A stretch of 64,000 nt of DNA from Methanobrevibacter sp. (GCF_017539065.1 NZ_JAFYHP010000026.1:1-64000); one strand, 5' to 3'. Counted from the stretch's first letter, positions 32,749 to 42,423 are shown. Numbers and translations: made by a program. Notes: generated by a model not told the origin, from the sequence alone.

Positions 32749-33766
32749 CTAAGCCCCCTCCCTTCTCTAATTCAATCTCAAATTCCCCTGGTTTTTCTAA
32801 AAGCATGTCTGGTTTTACGGATACAAATGGGAATTTCCAGGACCCAAGCCTTCCGGCAATAGTGCTTGCAATATTTCTTGAATTTCTTTTAATGAATACT
32901 TCATCATGCTCACTTACACGCACTAAAATATTATATGGAGCAGTTTCTGTAACTTCATCTGCAAGCAAAATATTTAATTCAAAGGTTCCTGGTTTTGTAA
33001 ATAAATCATTACGTACTGCAATTAAAGGTTTTTTCTCAAGACCTAATCTATCTGCAACAGTAACAGAAATGTTACCTGCATTTTTTACAGCAATTTTATA
33101 ATCTTTAGGATGCACCAATACAAAAATCACATATGGAGCGGCTATTTCTACATCATCTACCATTTCTACAATCTTATTAAACATTGGTATTTTTGCAAAA
33201 ATATTTTCCAGTTTGGATTCTGCATTATTCTCATTATCAATACGAATAATAGCTTGTTTAGCAATATTTAATGGAGAAATTTCTAATCCTTCTTTGCCTT
33301 TATAAATTTCCCATTTTTTGAAGTTTAATTCTTTAATAATTTCATCACAAATGTGTTGAAGAATATTTTTATCTTTTTTAGGTTTTTTTGGTTTTCCGAA
33401 GGTGAGTCTTCCTCTATCAATAATGAATGGTATTCTCATTGAAGATATATTTCTAAATTCAGCAGCATAATCTCTGAATTTATCATTTGACAAGATTTTT
33501 GCTTTTTCACGAGTAGCAATATCTAAAATAAAATGATCTGCATCATTTCCCGCTGGAACTTCTTCTACATTCTCATTTTCCAACAATTTCAAAAAGTTTT
33601 CCTTATCATCAATATCATGACGAAGTGATGCATCGGCAATAATTACAAATTCATCTTCACTTTCTTCTAATGCTTTAACAGCTGCAAGGATATTGGACAA
33701 TTGAGGTTGTCCATTTTCGTTTTTAACATGATAAGCTACATTAGAAGCATCTACAACAACTTTCAT
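32741..33766 (-). CDS. Zc3h12a-type (NYN/PIN) ribonuclease with two C-terminal repeats
   Basis: 341 aa. The N-terminal domain (1-125) has VVVDASN (Asp6), a conserved Asp near 45, GNDADHF (73-79) and ILSNDKFRD (91-99), the acidic set of Regnase-like RNases. Residues 211-266 and 277-333 are two copies of one module (IFVLVHPKDYKIAV.../NILVRVSEHDEVFI...), each ending in PG-x-FEL/FEI. The stop overlaps the palm-domain gene by 8 bases, so the two are translationally coupled. Expected role: cleavage of structured RNA; target unknown. Confidence 0.75.
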   Translation of the reverse strand: MKVVVDASNVAYHVKNENGQPQLSNILAAVKALEESEDEFVIIADASLRHDIDDKENFLKLLENENVEEVPAGNDADHFILDIATREKAKILSNDKFRDYAAEFRNISSMRIPFIIDRGRLTFGKPKKPKKDKNILQHICDEIIKELNFKKWEIYKGKEGLEISPLNIAKQAIIRIDNENNAESKLENIFAKIPMFNKIVEMVDDVEIAAPYVIFVLVHPKDYKIAVKNAGNISVTVADRLGLEKKPLIAVRNDLFTKPGTFELNILLADEVTETAPYNILVRVSEHDEVFIKRNSRNIASTIAGRLGSWKFPFVSVKPDMLLEKPGEFEIELEKGGGLDG

Positions 33767-33826
33767 AATATCACCTTAAATTAATTCAGTTTATTATATA
33801 TATTCTATTCAATATTTAAATCTATT

Positions 33827-34570
33827 TTAAAATTTATTTCTTGGATATTTTCCAAATAAGAATTTTTCACCATTGACTTCATTTAGATAAATTTCAATTT
33901 CGTTTTCAGTTATATCATAAACAATATATGAATTTTTGTTTTTACCTCTAAGCTTATTAGAAGCTATTGAACCGGCATTAACAATTATAGTCTCATTTAA
34001 TTTCCAAATATTCGGAACATGTTTGTGTCCAGATAAAACTAAATCCACTTCATGTGTTGTTAGGGTTTTTAATATGTCCCCCGCATCTGATAAAACATTA
34101 CGTTCACGTCCAGTTTGAGGAATTGGAACAATATGATGATGCAAAGCAACAATTGTAAAATTTTCATTAATGACACATTCGTCTAATTGATGTTCCAACC
34201 ACATGTGCTGAGGGTTTCCAACATGACCTGTATCTTGATCAGGAGAACTGCTGTCAAGCCCTATAACAGTAAAATCATCATCCATAGTTAATTTCCAACT
34301 TTTCTCGCCAATTAACTCTTCGAATGTTTGATAACCTAAATTACGGGCATCGTGGTTTCCTGGAACTGCAAACAATGGAGCTTCAAACATTTCTAAATAT
34401 TTAGTGGATTGCTCAAACTCCCTATAATAACCATTGTTTGTAATATCTCCAGTTAAAATAATCATATCCGGCTGTAAATCATTTATTTCACTTACAGCAA
34501 GCTTAAATGTCTCTTCATCAAATGTGGCTTCTGATATATGCAAATCAGAAATGTGTGCAATTAAAGTCAT
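33827..34570 (-). CDS. calcineurin-like metallophosphoesterase, CpdA/Icc-like
   Basis: 247 aa. All five metal motifs are present: ISDLHIS, LTGDITNNG, PGNHDAR, LHHHIVP and GHKHVPN. This arrangement is that of the 3',5'-cyclic nucleotide phosphodiesterase subgroup, though many members act on other phosphoesters. It starts 5 bases after the NAC stop and is followed by the RNase/palm pair after a 60-base gap. Confidence 0.85.
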   Translation of the reverse strand: MTLIAHISDLHISEATFDEETFKLAVSEINDLQPDMIILTGDITNNGYYREFEQSTKYLEMFEAPLFAVPGNHDARNLGYQTFEELIGEKSWKLTMDDDFTVIGLDSSSPDQDTGHVGNPQHMWLEHQLDECVINENFTIVALHHHIVPIPQTGRERNVLSDAGDILKTLTTHEVDLVLSGHKHVPNIWKLNETIIVNAGSIASNKLRGKNKNSYIVYDITENEIEIYLNEVNGEKFLFGKYPRNKF

Positions 34571-34575
34571 ATTAT

Positions 34576-34926
34576 CTATTGATTTAATTTCATGATAGCT
34601 TCTGCAAGATCTCCTTTACATTCTTCAAGTGCTTCTCTTGCTTTATCTGCACTAACACCTGCACTATTAGCTACCATTTCGACATCTTCATCAGGAATCT
34701 CAATTTCATATTCTAATTCTACTTCACGGGCTTTACCTTCAACTTGATATGTTTCTTGCCCCATTATATTCATTAAACTTACATTAGGATTATCAATAAT
34801 TAATTCTTTATCTTCAAAACGGATAATGACTTCTTGAACTCCTTGAAGTTCGTCCATTTTCATACCCATTTTCTTCATTTGTCTTTCCATTTGCTTCATT
34901 TGTTTTTTATTCATACCAGGTATCAT
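34576..34926 (-). CDS. nac: nascent polypeptide-associated complex protein (archaeal NAC)
   Basis: 116 aa from the ATG at 34926 with GAAGGT upstream; an in-frame TTG 15 bases earlier would include that site. A Met/Lys/Gln-rich start (MIPGMNKKQMKQMERQMKK), the NAC beta-barrel (about 30-75) and a C-terminal UBA domain (about 78-116) are visible. It binds emerging peptides at the ribosome exit. First gene of the run to the phosphoesterase. Confidence 0.9.
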   Translation of the reverse strand: MIPGMNKKQMKQMERQMKKMGMKMDELQGVQEVIIRFEDKELIIDNPNVSLMNIMGQETYQVEGKAREVELEYEIEIPDEDVEMVANSAGVSADKAREALEECKGDLAEAIMKLNQ

Positions 34927-35011
34927 ATTTAAAACCTTCAATATAATTTAACTATTTATAAATATGTTAATAATTATTATTTAAATTTACTTAAATTAAA
35001 AAAAACACGGA

Positions 35012-36154
35012 CTAATCTGTGAATCCATAAATTTCAGTTTCAAAAGTTTTAGCAACATCTTTTAAAACTTCAGGAATGTTTATTTGTTGCGGGCATTCCT
35101 CAATACATACTTCACATTCAATACAATCAGAAGCTATTCCCACACCATCAAGCTTTGAATAATTTAAATAAGCATTTCCATGGGGTGTCCACTCATCAGT
35201 ATCCAAAAGCTTATGTTTATTGTATAAATCAAATAATCTGGCAATATCAATTTCTTCAGAACATGAATCCACGCAATATCGGCATTTTGTACAATTTACA
35301 GTGATATTATTGTTGATAATCTCTGAAACCTCTTCAAGAATAGTTAATTCCTCATCATTTAAAGGATCGGCATTATTAAATTCTTCAATATTATTTTCAA
35401 GTTGTTCTAGGTTACTTGCGCCTGTTAAAACAACACAAACGTCATCAAGATTAGCTACAAATCTCATTGCCCATGAAACAATTGATCTGTCAGGGTTATA
35501 CTCTTTCATTAATTTCTCAGCTTCTTTTGGAACGTCGGCTAAAAATCCGCCTTTATACGGTTCCATAATCATTATGGATTTATTATATTTTCTTGCAACT
35601 TCCCAACATTTTTTAGCTTCAATATTTTCATCTTCCCAATCAAGATAATTAATTTGAAGCAACACAAATTCCAATTCAGGATGTTCAAATAAAATTTCTT
35701 CTAAAAATTCAGAATTCCCATGAGTGGATATTCCAATATGCTTAATGTATCCCTCTTCTTTTTTCTTTTGAATGAATGAGAATAAGTCTACATTTTTCCA
35801 TGCATTTTCTGTGAATCCGCTAACATTATGCAACATGAAATAATCAATGTAGTCAACACCACAATTTTCAAGTTGTTGGTTGAAAATTGGTTCCAATTGT
35901 GATTCTTCAGTGATGATGAATAATGGCAATTTAGTTGAAATTTTAAATGATTCGCGCGGATATCTGTCAACGACACATTTTTTAAATGTTTGTTCCCCTA
36001 TACCTTCATGATAGACGAATGCAGTGTCAAAATGATTGAATCCCGCATCCATATATGCATCTACCATCTTATTGACTTGTTCATAATCTATATTTGTAAA
36101 ATCATTTTCATCCAATAATGGAAGTCTCATCATCCCCATGCCTAATTTTGCCAT
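35012..36154 (-). CDS. aldo/keto reductase with C-terminal 4Fe-4S domain
   Basis: 380 aa. TIM-barrel aldo/keto reductase with the FDTAFVYH segment (catalytic Asp/Tyr), a barrel Lys and a final CTKCRYCVDSC and CIECEVCIEECPQQ ferredoxin pair (about 282-350). This fused form is common in anaerobes and methanogens and may use ferredoxin-type electron transfer. Alone between NAC and the acyltransferase genes; substrate unknown. Confidence 0.85.
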   Translation of the reverse strand: MAKLGMGMMRLPLLDENDFTNIDYEQVNKMVDAYMDAGFNHFDTAFVYHEGIGEQTFKKCVVDRYPRESFKISTKLPLFIITEESQLEPIFNQQLENCGVDYIDYFMLHNVSGFTENAWKNVDLFSFIQKKKEEGYIKHIGISTHGNSEFLEEILFEHPELEFVLLQINYLDWEDENIEAKKCWEVARKYNKSIMIMEPYKGGFLADVPKEAEKLMKEYNPDRSIVSWAMRFVANLDDVCVVLTGASNLEQLENNIEEFNNADPLNDEELTILEEVSEIINNNITVNCTKCRYCVDSCSEEIDIARLFDLYNKHKLLDTDEWTPHGNAYLNYSKLDGVGIASDCIECEVCIEECPQQINIPEVLKDVAKTFETEIYGFTD

Positions 36155-36172
36155 AAAAACACATCCCTCTTT

Positions 36173-37258
36173 TTATTTAGCTCCAATAACCTTATTAATA
36201 TATGGTACTTTCTCTAATAAATACATAGTCAGCATTGAACTTATTACAATTAATATAAATATTTCTATGAAATTTGTATAAAATTCATGGTAAGGCAAAA
36301 TCTGAGAATAAATGCACAGGAATAATCCTTGAATCAAATAAATACCATAACTATATTTTGCAATATCGAAAACAATCCGTCTGAATAATTTATCTAATGT
36401 TTCATTAAAGTTTAAGTTTATATTAAATTTGTGGAAATTCTTGAACAATAAGAATATTCCCGCCACCTCAACAGATAAGAACAATGAATACCTATTTACT
36501 GTGTGAAACTCGGATGTTGTTGAATACATTGTTACATTGACAATTGTTAGAGCTGCTGAGACTAATATTAATGCTAGGGCGAAATAAGGATTGTTAAGAA
36601 GTTTTCTTTCAGTGTGCCTTAAATAATACCCTAAGACAACAAGGCCTATCGGGCTTGTAAAGTAAGACAGCTTAATTGGGAAATCAACATTGATGGTAAA
36701 GTCAAATAAACAGGTAACCAACCATATCACCAAGAAGTATTCAGCTTCTTTTAAATCAGAATGGAGCAGCCATTTATTGAATACCGGCATGATCAGATAA
36801 GTTCCCAATATCATCCAGAAGAACCAATAAGGCGAAAACCCTGGAGATTTGGCCATGAAAACACCTTGCATGAATGTGAGTATGGAATTGATGTCAAAGT
36901 GGTATATGAACTTAAATCCAAAGTAATATGAGATTATGATGGCAATGACTCCAGTCACGGATCCCCAAAAGATAAATGGGCCGACAATTCTTGGAATTCG
37001 CTTTCCTAAAAATTCCCTGATTGTCCAAACGCGACCAAGGGATAATGCTCCTGCCAACATTAAGAATAAATCTACACCAAATCTGAAACAGTTCCCAGTA
37101 ATTTGTGCGAAAATCCATCTTAAAGAAGGTATTGTACTATATTCTGCCATTACATGCATTCTTGTAACGGCATAAACATGAACAACAATAACCGACAGTA
37201 TTGCCGCTGCCCTTAGAGCATCTAAATAAAAAATACGCTTTGATTTCTTAACTGTCAT
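36173..37258 (-). CDS. acyltransferase-3 family membrane protein, copy 1
   Basis: 361 aa from the ATG at 37258, after AGGATT. About ten transmembrane helices. The start YLDALRAAAILSVIVVHV carries the conserved Arg and His of the acyltransferase-3 (OafA-like) domain, whose members O-acylate surface sugars. Paralogue follows upstream at 37314; both are transcribed the same way with a 55-base gap. Confidence 0.8.
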   Translation of the reverse strand: MTVKKSKRIFYLDALRAAAILSVIVVHVYAVTRMHVMAEYSTIPSLRWIFAQITGNCFRFGVDLFLMLAGALSLGRVWTIREFLGKRIPRIVGPFIFWGSVTGVIAIIISYYFGFKFIYHFDINSILTFMQGVFMAKSPGFSPYWFFWMILGTYLIMPVFNKWLLHSDLKEAEYFLVIWLVTCLFDFTINVDFPIKLSYFTSPIGLVVLGYYLRHTERKLLNNPYFALALILVSAALTIVNVTMYSTTSEFHTVNRYSLFLSVEVAGIFLLFKNFHKFNINLNFNETLDKLFRRIVFDIAKYSYGIYLIQGLFLCIYSQILPYHEFYTNFIEIFILIVISSMLTMYLLEKVPYINKVIGAK

Positions 37259-37313
37259 AATCCTGCCCACAACATTTCCTTTTTCTCTTAAACATCACCA
37301 GAAAATTTTCGCA

Positions 37314-38378
37314 TTACTTTACCCCACTGCCAATTTTTAATATTGGTATTTTACTCATAACATAAATTAGAGTCCATGACATTCCGATAATGATTACCGC
37401 GGCCAATGGGAAGTAGATAAATATGTTTTTGTAACCCCACCAGCGCATAAATCCAAAACGGTGCAAGTACAACAGGATAATATAATGGGAGAAGTAGATT
37501 CCAAAACTGCATGAACTGAACGTTACGATGATTTTACCAAGAGTCTGTTCTTTTATAGGTTTTATATTATCTGAAATCATCTTAACGTCCGCATATTTAA
37601 ATGCAATGAATACACCCATGGTTTCCATTACCACAAATATGTCGAACAGGTCAATAGGAGCTAATGCGAATCCTCCCAATCCCTTATAATAAATCTTTAA
37701 GAAATGGCCAGTGATTCCTACAATGAACATCAAAACTCCAATTAAAAACATCTTATTGTTTGAATACTTGAATTCATGATTATGGATATAGGAACCTAAT
37801 ATAAAGTAACCCAATACGGGGAAGAAGTTAAATACTACCCTGAAGTCATGTTTTATGTGCTGGTCATTGAAAAATCCCACAGCTACAAGCACAGACAATA
37901 TGATTGTAATTATGATCAGATATCTTGAACCGAAATCCCCATATTCTCTGATGAAACTGCTTAAGACAGGAATCAATAAATAAACCCCGATTAAAGACCA
38001 TATGAACCAGAACAATTCACATAATGGATGGATTCCGAATGTTATTTCATAGGCATATTGCAATGTGAACTCATAATGCCATATTAAAACGCCTAAAATC
38101 ATATAAACAATGATCCAAAAGGCAAAAGGCAAAAATACACGCTTGAATCGCTTTTCCAAGAATAATTTAATATCATGCTTTCTTGTCAGCAGCAATGCTC
38201 CACTAACAGTGAAAAATAAGGGAACGCCAATTCTTGTTAAAGAAAAAACTGCTGAGCAAATCTGCCAACTCGCAAAATCATGCGAAAAAATACGTATTAA
38301 ATGACCCAAAACCACTAAAATAATAGCTAAGGATCTTACTTCATCTAAATATAAAATACGATTAGGAGAAATTTTCAT
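37314..38378 (-). CDS. acyltransferase-3 family membrane protein, copy 2
   Basis: 354 aa, ten or so helices. YLDEVRSLAIILVVLGHLIRI shows the same Arg/His signature as the neighbouring gene. Together they probably add acyl groups (often acetyl) to a cell-surface glycan. No sugar or carrier partner gene adjoins. Divergent from the tag gene with a 39-base promoter region. Confidence 0.8.
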   Translation of the reverse strand: MKISPNRILYLDEVRSLAIILVVLGHLIRIFSHDFASWQICSAVFSLTRIGVPLFFTVSGALLLTRKHDIKLFLEKRFKRVFLPFAFWIIVYMILGVLIWHYEFTLQYAYEITFGIHPLCELFWFIWSLIGVYLLIPVLSSFIREYGDFGSRYLIIITIILSVLVAVGFFNDQHIKHDFRVVFNFFPVLGYFILGSYIHNHEFKYSNNKMFLIGVLMFIVGITGHFLKIYYKGLGGFALAPIDLFDIFVVMETMGVFIAFKYADVKMISDNIKPIKEQTLGKIIVTFSSCSFGIYFSHYIILLYLHRFGFMRWWGYKNIFIYFPLAAVIIIGMSWTLIYVMSKIPILKIGSGVK

Positions 38379-38417
38379 TAAATAAATATTTAAATTAAGT
38401 TTCTAATAAGTATTTTT

Positions 38418-38954
38418 ATGACTAAAAACCGATGCTCATGGGCAGGACCTGATGAAATTTATATAAGATATCATGATGAGGAATGGGGAATTCCAACCCA
38501 TGACGATAAGGACCTCTTTGAAATGCTTGTTTTGGAGTCTTTCCAGGCAGGTCTGTCTTGGATAACAATTCTTAAAAAGCGTGAAAACTTTAGAGAAGCC
38601 TTTGATGACTTTGATGTGGAAAAGGTAGCAAATTATGATGATGATAAAATGGAAGAGCTTAGATTGAACGAAGGGATTATCCGCCATAAAGGCAAAATTG
38701 CCTCAGCAATCAACAATGCAAAAATTTTTATTGAAATTCAAAAGGAATTCGGAAGCTTTGACTCATACATCTGGGGCTTTACCGAGGGTGAAGTTATAAA
38801 AGCGGAATATTTAACTGAATCTGACTTATCTAAACACATTTCAAAAGATCTGAAAAAGCGCGGAATGAAATTTGTTGGCCCAACAATAATCTATTCATAT
38901 CTTGAATCGATTGGAATTATTGATAACCACCAGAAGGATTGTTTTAAATATTAA
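38418..38954 (+). CDS. tag: DNA-3-methyladenine glycosylase I
   Basis: 178 aa, the usual length. RCSWAG at the start, HDEEWG, FQAGLSWITILKKR and NHQKDC near the end supply the zinc ligands (Cys4/His17/His175/Cys179 pattern in the E. coli enzyme) and the 3-methyladenine pocket. It removes 3-methyladenine from DNA by base excision. Alone between the acyltransferase pair and modC. Confidence 0.93.
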   Translation: MTKNRCSWAGPDEIYIRYHDEEWGIPTHDDKDLFEMLVLESFQAGLSWITILKKRENFREAFDDFDVEKVANYDDDKMEELRLNEGIIRHKGKIASAINNAKIFIEIQKEFGSFDSYIWGFTEGEVIKAEYLTESDLSKHISKDLKKRGMKFVGPTIIYSYLESIGIIDNHQKDCFKY

Positions 38955-38977
38955 TTTCAAAACTAGTATAGAAGAAG

Positions 38978-40012
38978 CTACTCTTCCAATAGGATTATAT
39001 CTTTAGGGTCTACCTTTAAGTATTTAGGAAGCACAAATTCATGCTCATGAATCTGCTTATCATATTTCCACCATAAACCATTTCCTAAGGTCACTTCCCA
39101 TTCAAAAGGCATTTCCAATATTGATGAATCTTTAGTATCCAACACATTTACGGCATCTTTTTCACAAGGAGCAAAATCATGCGCCCTTATTCCAATATGA
39201 GTAATGTTAGGTGAAATTTTTTTAGAAACTTCGAATGTTATGCCCCAATCAATGGATTTAAGATGATAATCATCTATTATTTCGACTTTAGAAATATTTT
39301 TACAGCCTGTAAGTCTTGCAACCTGAACTTTTCTAGGATTCTCAAATACATCATAAGTATCTCCTTTTGCTATGATTTTGCCTTCATCCAATACTATAAG
39401 TTCATCACAAAACTGGAATGCCTCATCACGGTCATGAGTAACCATAATAGAAAATCCTTCGAAATCTTTCAGTAAATTAACAAGTTCAAGACGCAGCTGT
39501 TCTTTTAAAAAAGTGTCCATGGCACTAAACGGTTCATCCAACAATATGACATCCGGACGATAAGCCAATATGCGAGCTAAAGCTACCCTTTGTTGTTGGC
39601 CTCCGGACAATTGTCTTGGATATCTTTTTTCCAATCCCTCTAAATGAAAACGCTTAATCATTTGGGATACCCTTTTTCCATCGTCATCCTTAGGCAAACC
39701 AATGGCAACATTTTCTTCAACAGTCATATTGGGAAACAAAGCATAATTCTGAAATAAATAGCCCACATTTCTTTTTTGAGGTTTCAAATTAATTTTCTTA
39801 TTAGAATCAAAATAAACAGTTTCCTCATCAGTTGTTAAACTTACAATGCCCTTATCCGGATCTACAATGCCTGCAATGGATTTCAATGTCATACTTTTAC
39901 CGCATCCAGAAGGACCTAGAATACCCAAACGCCTTTTTTCCATTTCGAATTCAACATCCAAGTCAAATTCCTTTAGTTCCTTTTGGATATCTACTTTTAA
40001 TTTATTACTCAT
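38978..40012 (-). CDS. modC: molybdate/tungstate ABC transporter ATP-binding protein
   Basis: 344 aa from the ATG at 40012, just after GGGGGAGG. ABC ATPase with Walker A GPSGCGKS, Q-loop LFQNYALFPN, signature LSGGQQQR and Walker B VILLDEPFSAMD, then a C-terminal domain of about 110 residues resembling the regulatory/TOBE region of ModC. Third gene of modABC, 53 bases after modB. Confidence 0.88.
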   Translation of the reverse strand: MSNKLKVDIQKELKEFDLDVEFEMEKRRLGILGPSGCGKSMTLKSIAGIVDPDKGIVSLTTDEETVYFDSNKKINLKPQKRNVGYLFQNYALFPNMTVEENVAIGLPKDDDGKRVSQMIKRFHLEGLEKRYPRQLSGGQQQRVALARILAYRPDVILLDEPFSAMDTFLKEQLRLELVNLLKDFEGFSIMVTHDRDEAFQFCDELIVLDEGKIIAKGDTYDVFENPRKVQVARLTGCKNISKVEIIDDYHLKSIDWGITFEVSKKISPNITHIGIRAHDFAPCEKDAVNVLDTKDSSILEMPFEWEVTLGNGLWWKYDKQIHEHEFVLPKYLKVDPKDIILLEE

Positions 40013-40065
40013 AATCCTCCCCCATGACATATACAAAATATATTTAGATCATCCCAAATAATAAA

Positions 40066-40743
40066 TTATTTCCATTGCTTTTCCTTACGTAAAGACACAT
40101 AATCCATTATAAAAATAGCTATAAACGATATGACAACAATGACTACTACATAATTAAAAGCTTCTCCCATATTACCTGCAGCCACTTCAGAATAAACTGC
40201 CATAGGGAGTGTTCTTGTTTGTCCGGCAATATTACCAGCAAGCATAGCTGTAGCACCGAATTCTCCTAAACCCCGAGCATAAGCAAGAATTCCTCCGCTG
40301 ATAATTCCCGGCAATGCATTTGCAAATAAAACTTTCCAGAAAATTTTCCACTCGGACATACCTAATGTACGGCCGGCGTCTAACAAGTTGGAATCCACTT
40401 GTTCATATGCGCCCCTAGCGGAACGATACATTAAAGGAAAAGACATGACTACTGCAGCAATAACAGTAGCCGGCCATGAAAAAGCAATTTTCACGGCAAA
40501 AAAGTCTATAAAGAACTTTCCTATTGGTCCCCTAACACCAAAAATGTACAAAAGAAAGAAACCTACTACAGTAGGTGGCAATACAATCGGTAGTGTAAAA
40601 ATACCGTCCAGTACAATTTTTGCAGTGTCGTTTTTCATCTTAACAATACCCCAAGCTACAACCAAACCTACAAAAAAGGTTATGAATATTGATAAACTTG
40701 CGGTTTTCATTGAAATGAAAATTGGAGACCAGTCAACTGCCAT
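40066..40743 (-). CDS. modB: molybdate/tungstate ABC transporter permease
   Basis: 225 aa with five to six helices. The permease EAA-type loop reads EQVDSNLLDAGRTLGMSEWKIFWKVLFANALPG, and ARGLGEFGATAMLAGNI is the ModB-typical segment. Between modA (56-base gap) and modC (53-base gap). Molybdate and tungstate cannot be told apart from the permease alone. Confidence 0.88.
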   Translation of the reverse strand: MAVDWSPIFISMKTASLSIFITFFVGLVVAWGIVKMKNDTAKIVLDGIFTLPIVLPPTVVGFFLLYIFGVRGPIGKFFIDFFAVKIAFSWPATVIAAVVMSFPLMYRSARGAYEQVDSNLLDAGRTLGMSEWKIFWKVLFANALPGIISGGILAYARGLGEFGATAMLAGNIAGQTRTLPMAVYSEVAAGNMGEAFNYVVVIVVISFIAIFIMDYVSLRKEKQWK

Positions 40744-40799
40744 GTCTTTATCACCTTTAATATAATATATTATTCACAAAGAATAACACTATTTGAAAT

Positions 40800-41624
40800 C
40801 TATTCGTGAATAGTGAAACCGTATTCAACGAAAACATCTTTAGCTTCTTGAGTTTGTAAGAAGTCCATGAATGCTTGTGTAGCGTCTGAATCTGTTGAAT
40901 TTTTAAGTGCAGCTACAGGATAGATAACTGGAGTTTTTAAAGCATCATCAGGAGCTTCACAAATTACTTTAACATCATCAGTGGATTTAGCATCAGTAGC
41001 ATATACAATACCACAATCAGCAGATCCTTGTGCAACTTGGTTTAATACAGCGGTTACATCAGTACCTAAGGATAATTTAGGTTCAACAGTATCCCAAAGG
41101 CCAGTGTTGTTTAATACTTCTTGAGCATATTGACCTGCAGGTACGGATTCTGGATCACCAATAGCAATGTTACCTTCTACATCTTTTAAGTCATCGAATG
41201 AAGTTATATTAGCATCTGAGTCTGCAGGTACAATTAATACAACTTTATTTTCTAAAAATTGAAGATTGGTATCATTATCAACTAATCCTTCATCAGCTAA
41301 AGCGTTCATCTGTTTATTAGCTGCAGACATGAACACATCTGCTTCTAAACCGTTTTCAATTTGAGTTTGTAAATCCCCACTTGAAGCGTAAGTTGGAGTA
41401 ACGGTTACACCAGGGTATTTTTCTTCAAACATAGGAATTAATTTTTCGTCAAAGGCATTTTTCAAACTTGCAGCAGCAGCTAAATTAACTTCTTGTCCAT
41501 CTAAGCTAGTGTCAGTAGTATCACCAGTGATGAAATCAAACAAACCAGCAGAACATGAACCTATTGTAACTGCAGCAATCAGTACTATAGCAGAAATAAC
41601 TAACAATTTCCTCATAGATTTCAT
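40800..41624 (-). CDS. modA: molybdate/tungstate-binding lipoprotein
   Basis: 274 aa from the ATG at 41624, which lies 8 bases after GGAGG; an in-frame ATG at 41639 overlaps that site. A hydrophobic signal segment ends TIGSC, a probable lipobox-like Cys. The mature part has the ModA anion site pieces LAAASLKNAF, YASSGDLQTQI, ADVFMSAANKQMNAL and CGIVYATDAKS. It delivers the oxyanion to ModB. A palindromic candidate operator lies in its leader at 41665-41682. Confidence 0.9.
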   Translation of the reverse strand: MKSMRKLLVISAIVLIAAVTIGSCSAGLFDFITGDTTDTSLDGQEVNLAAAASLKNAFDEKLIPMFEEKYPGVTVTPTYASSGDLQTQIENGLEADVFMSAANKQMNALADEGLVDNDTNLQFLENKVVLIVPADSDANITSFDDLKDVEGNIAIGDPESVPAGQYAQEVLNNTGLWDTVEPKLSLGTDVTAVLNQVAQGSADCGIVYATDAKSTDDVKVICEAPDDALKTPVIYPVAALKNSTDSDATQAFMDFLQTQEAKDVFVEYGFTIHE

Positions 41625-41664
41625 TGATTTTTCCTCCATTTTTTCAATAACTTGTTAAAACCGA

Positions 41665-41682
41665 TGTGAAAATAAATTCACA
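41665..41682. promoter_or_regulatory. TGTGAA-N6-TTCACA palindrome in the modA leader
   Basis: A perfect 6-bp inverted repeat with 6-base spacer, 41-58 bases upstream of the modA ATG and about 20-30 bases downstream of a TATA-like TTTATATATA on the minus strand (about 41713-41704). It overlaps the expected transcription start, a position suited to repression. It does not match the ModE operator of E. coli. Confidence 0.5.
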
Positions 41683-41921
41683 CATGTTAAGATTTATAGA
41701 GTTGTATATATAAAAGTTTTGTTATGAAATCACTGTTTAAAAAATTATATCGAAAATAAAAAATCAATGCAAAACTTTGTAAAACGAAAAATATTATGTT
41801 TAAAAAGAAATGATGAATGGAAACAATTGTCATATCCATGATGAAAAAAGCGAAAATAAAACAGATTAATATGGAACATTTAAATAAGGATTAAATAATA
41901 TAAACTATTAGAGGTATCAAA

Positions 41922-42329
41922 ATGTCAGACATAGAAAAAATAAATGATATAATAACCAAAGCAGAAGTATTTTACCTTGCAACCGTAGACGGAGACAAAC
42001 CAAAAGTAAGGCCGCTAGGTTTCCACTTGTTATTTGAAGATAAAATCTACTTTGGGGTTGGAACCCATAAAGATGTCTACAAACAATTGGAAGCAAATCA
42101 AAGCGCAGAAATTGCAGCATGGGATGGAGAACACTTTTTAAGATACTATGGAACCGCTGACTTAACTGGAAATGAAGCAGTAGTTGAAAAAGCATTTGAA
42201 CTCATGCCTGAAATAGCTGAAGCATATAAAGCCAATAACTGGGAAATGGGAGTCTTTTTCCTCAACGATGCAACAGCTGAAATCAGAAATATGTTTGCAA
42301 TTGAAGAATCTTATGAATTCAAGTATTAA
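41922..42329 (+). CDS. pyridoxamine-phosphate-oxidase-fold flavin protein
   Basis: 135 aa. A split-barrel FMN-binding protein: EVFYLATVDGDKPKVRPLGF, DKIYFGVGTHKDVYKQLEANQSAEI and MGVFFLNDATAEIRNM are the typical strands. Members bind FMN, F420 or haem; true pyridoxamine oxidation is unlikely at this length. Alone, with its own AT-rich promoter upstream. Confidence 0.8.
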   Translation: MSDIEKINDIITKAEVFYLATVDGDKPKVRPLGFHLLFEDKIYFGVGTHKDVYKQLEANQSAEIAAWDGEHFLRYYGTADLTGNEAVVEKAFELMPEIAEAYKANNWEMGVFFLNDATAEIRNMFAIEESYEFKY

Positions 42330-42423
42330 TGTCCAACATTAATACTCAAACTTTTTTTAAAACCTTGCCTAATTCAGCCATTTGAAATAATGCTAAGAGC
42401 CCTTGAAAGAACATTAGGGGATT

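Noticed and set aside
41805-41860. Two ATGATGA boxes close together, resembling a C/D sRNA
   Set aside because: Neither is followed by a CTGA D box and there is no closing stem, so the C/D structure is not met.
42330-42423. Possible remnant gene between the flavin-fold gene and MFS
   Set aside because: Only a 17-codon minus-strand frame is visible and no homology-like segment, so no support.
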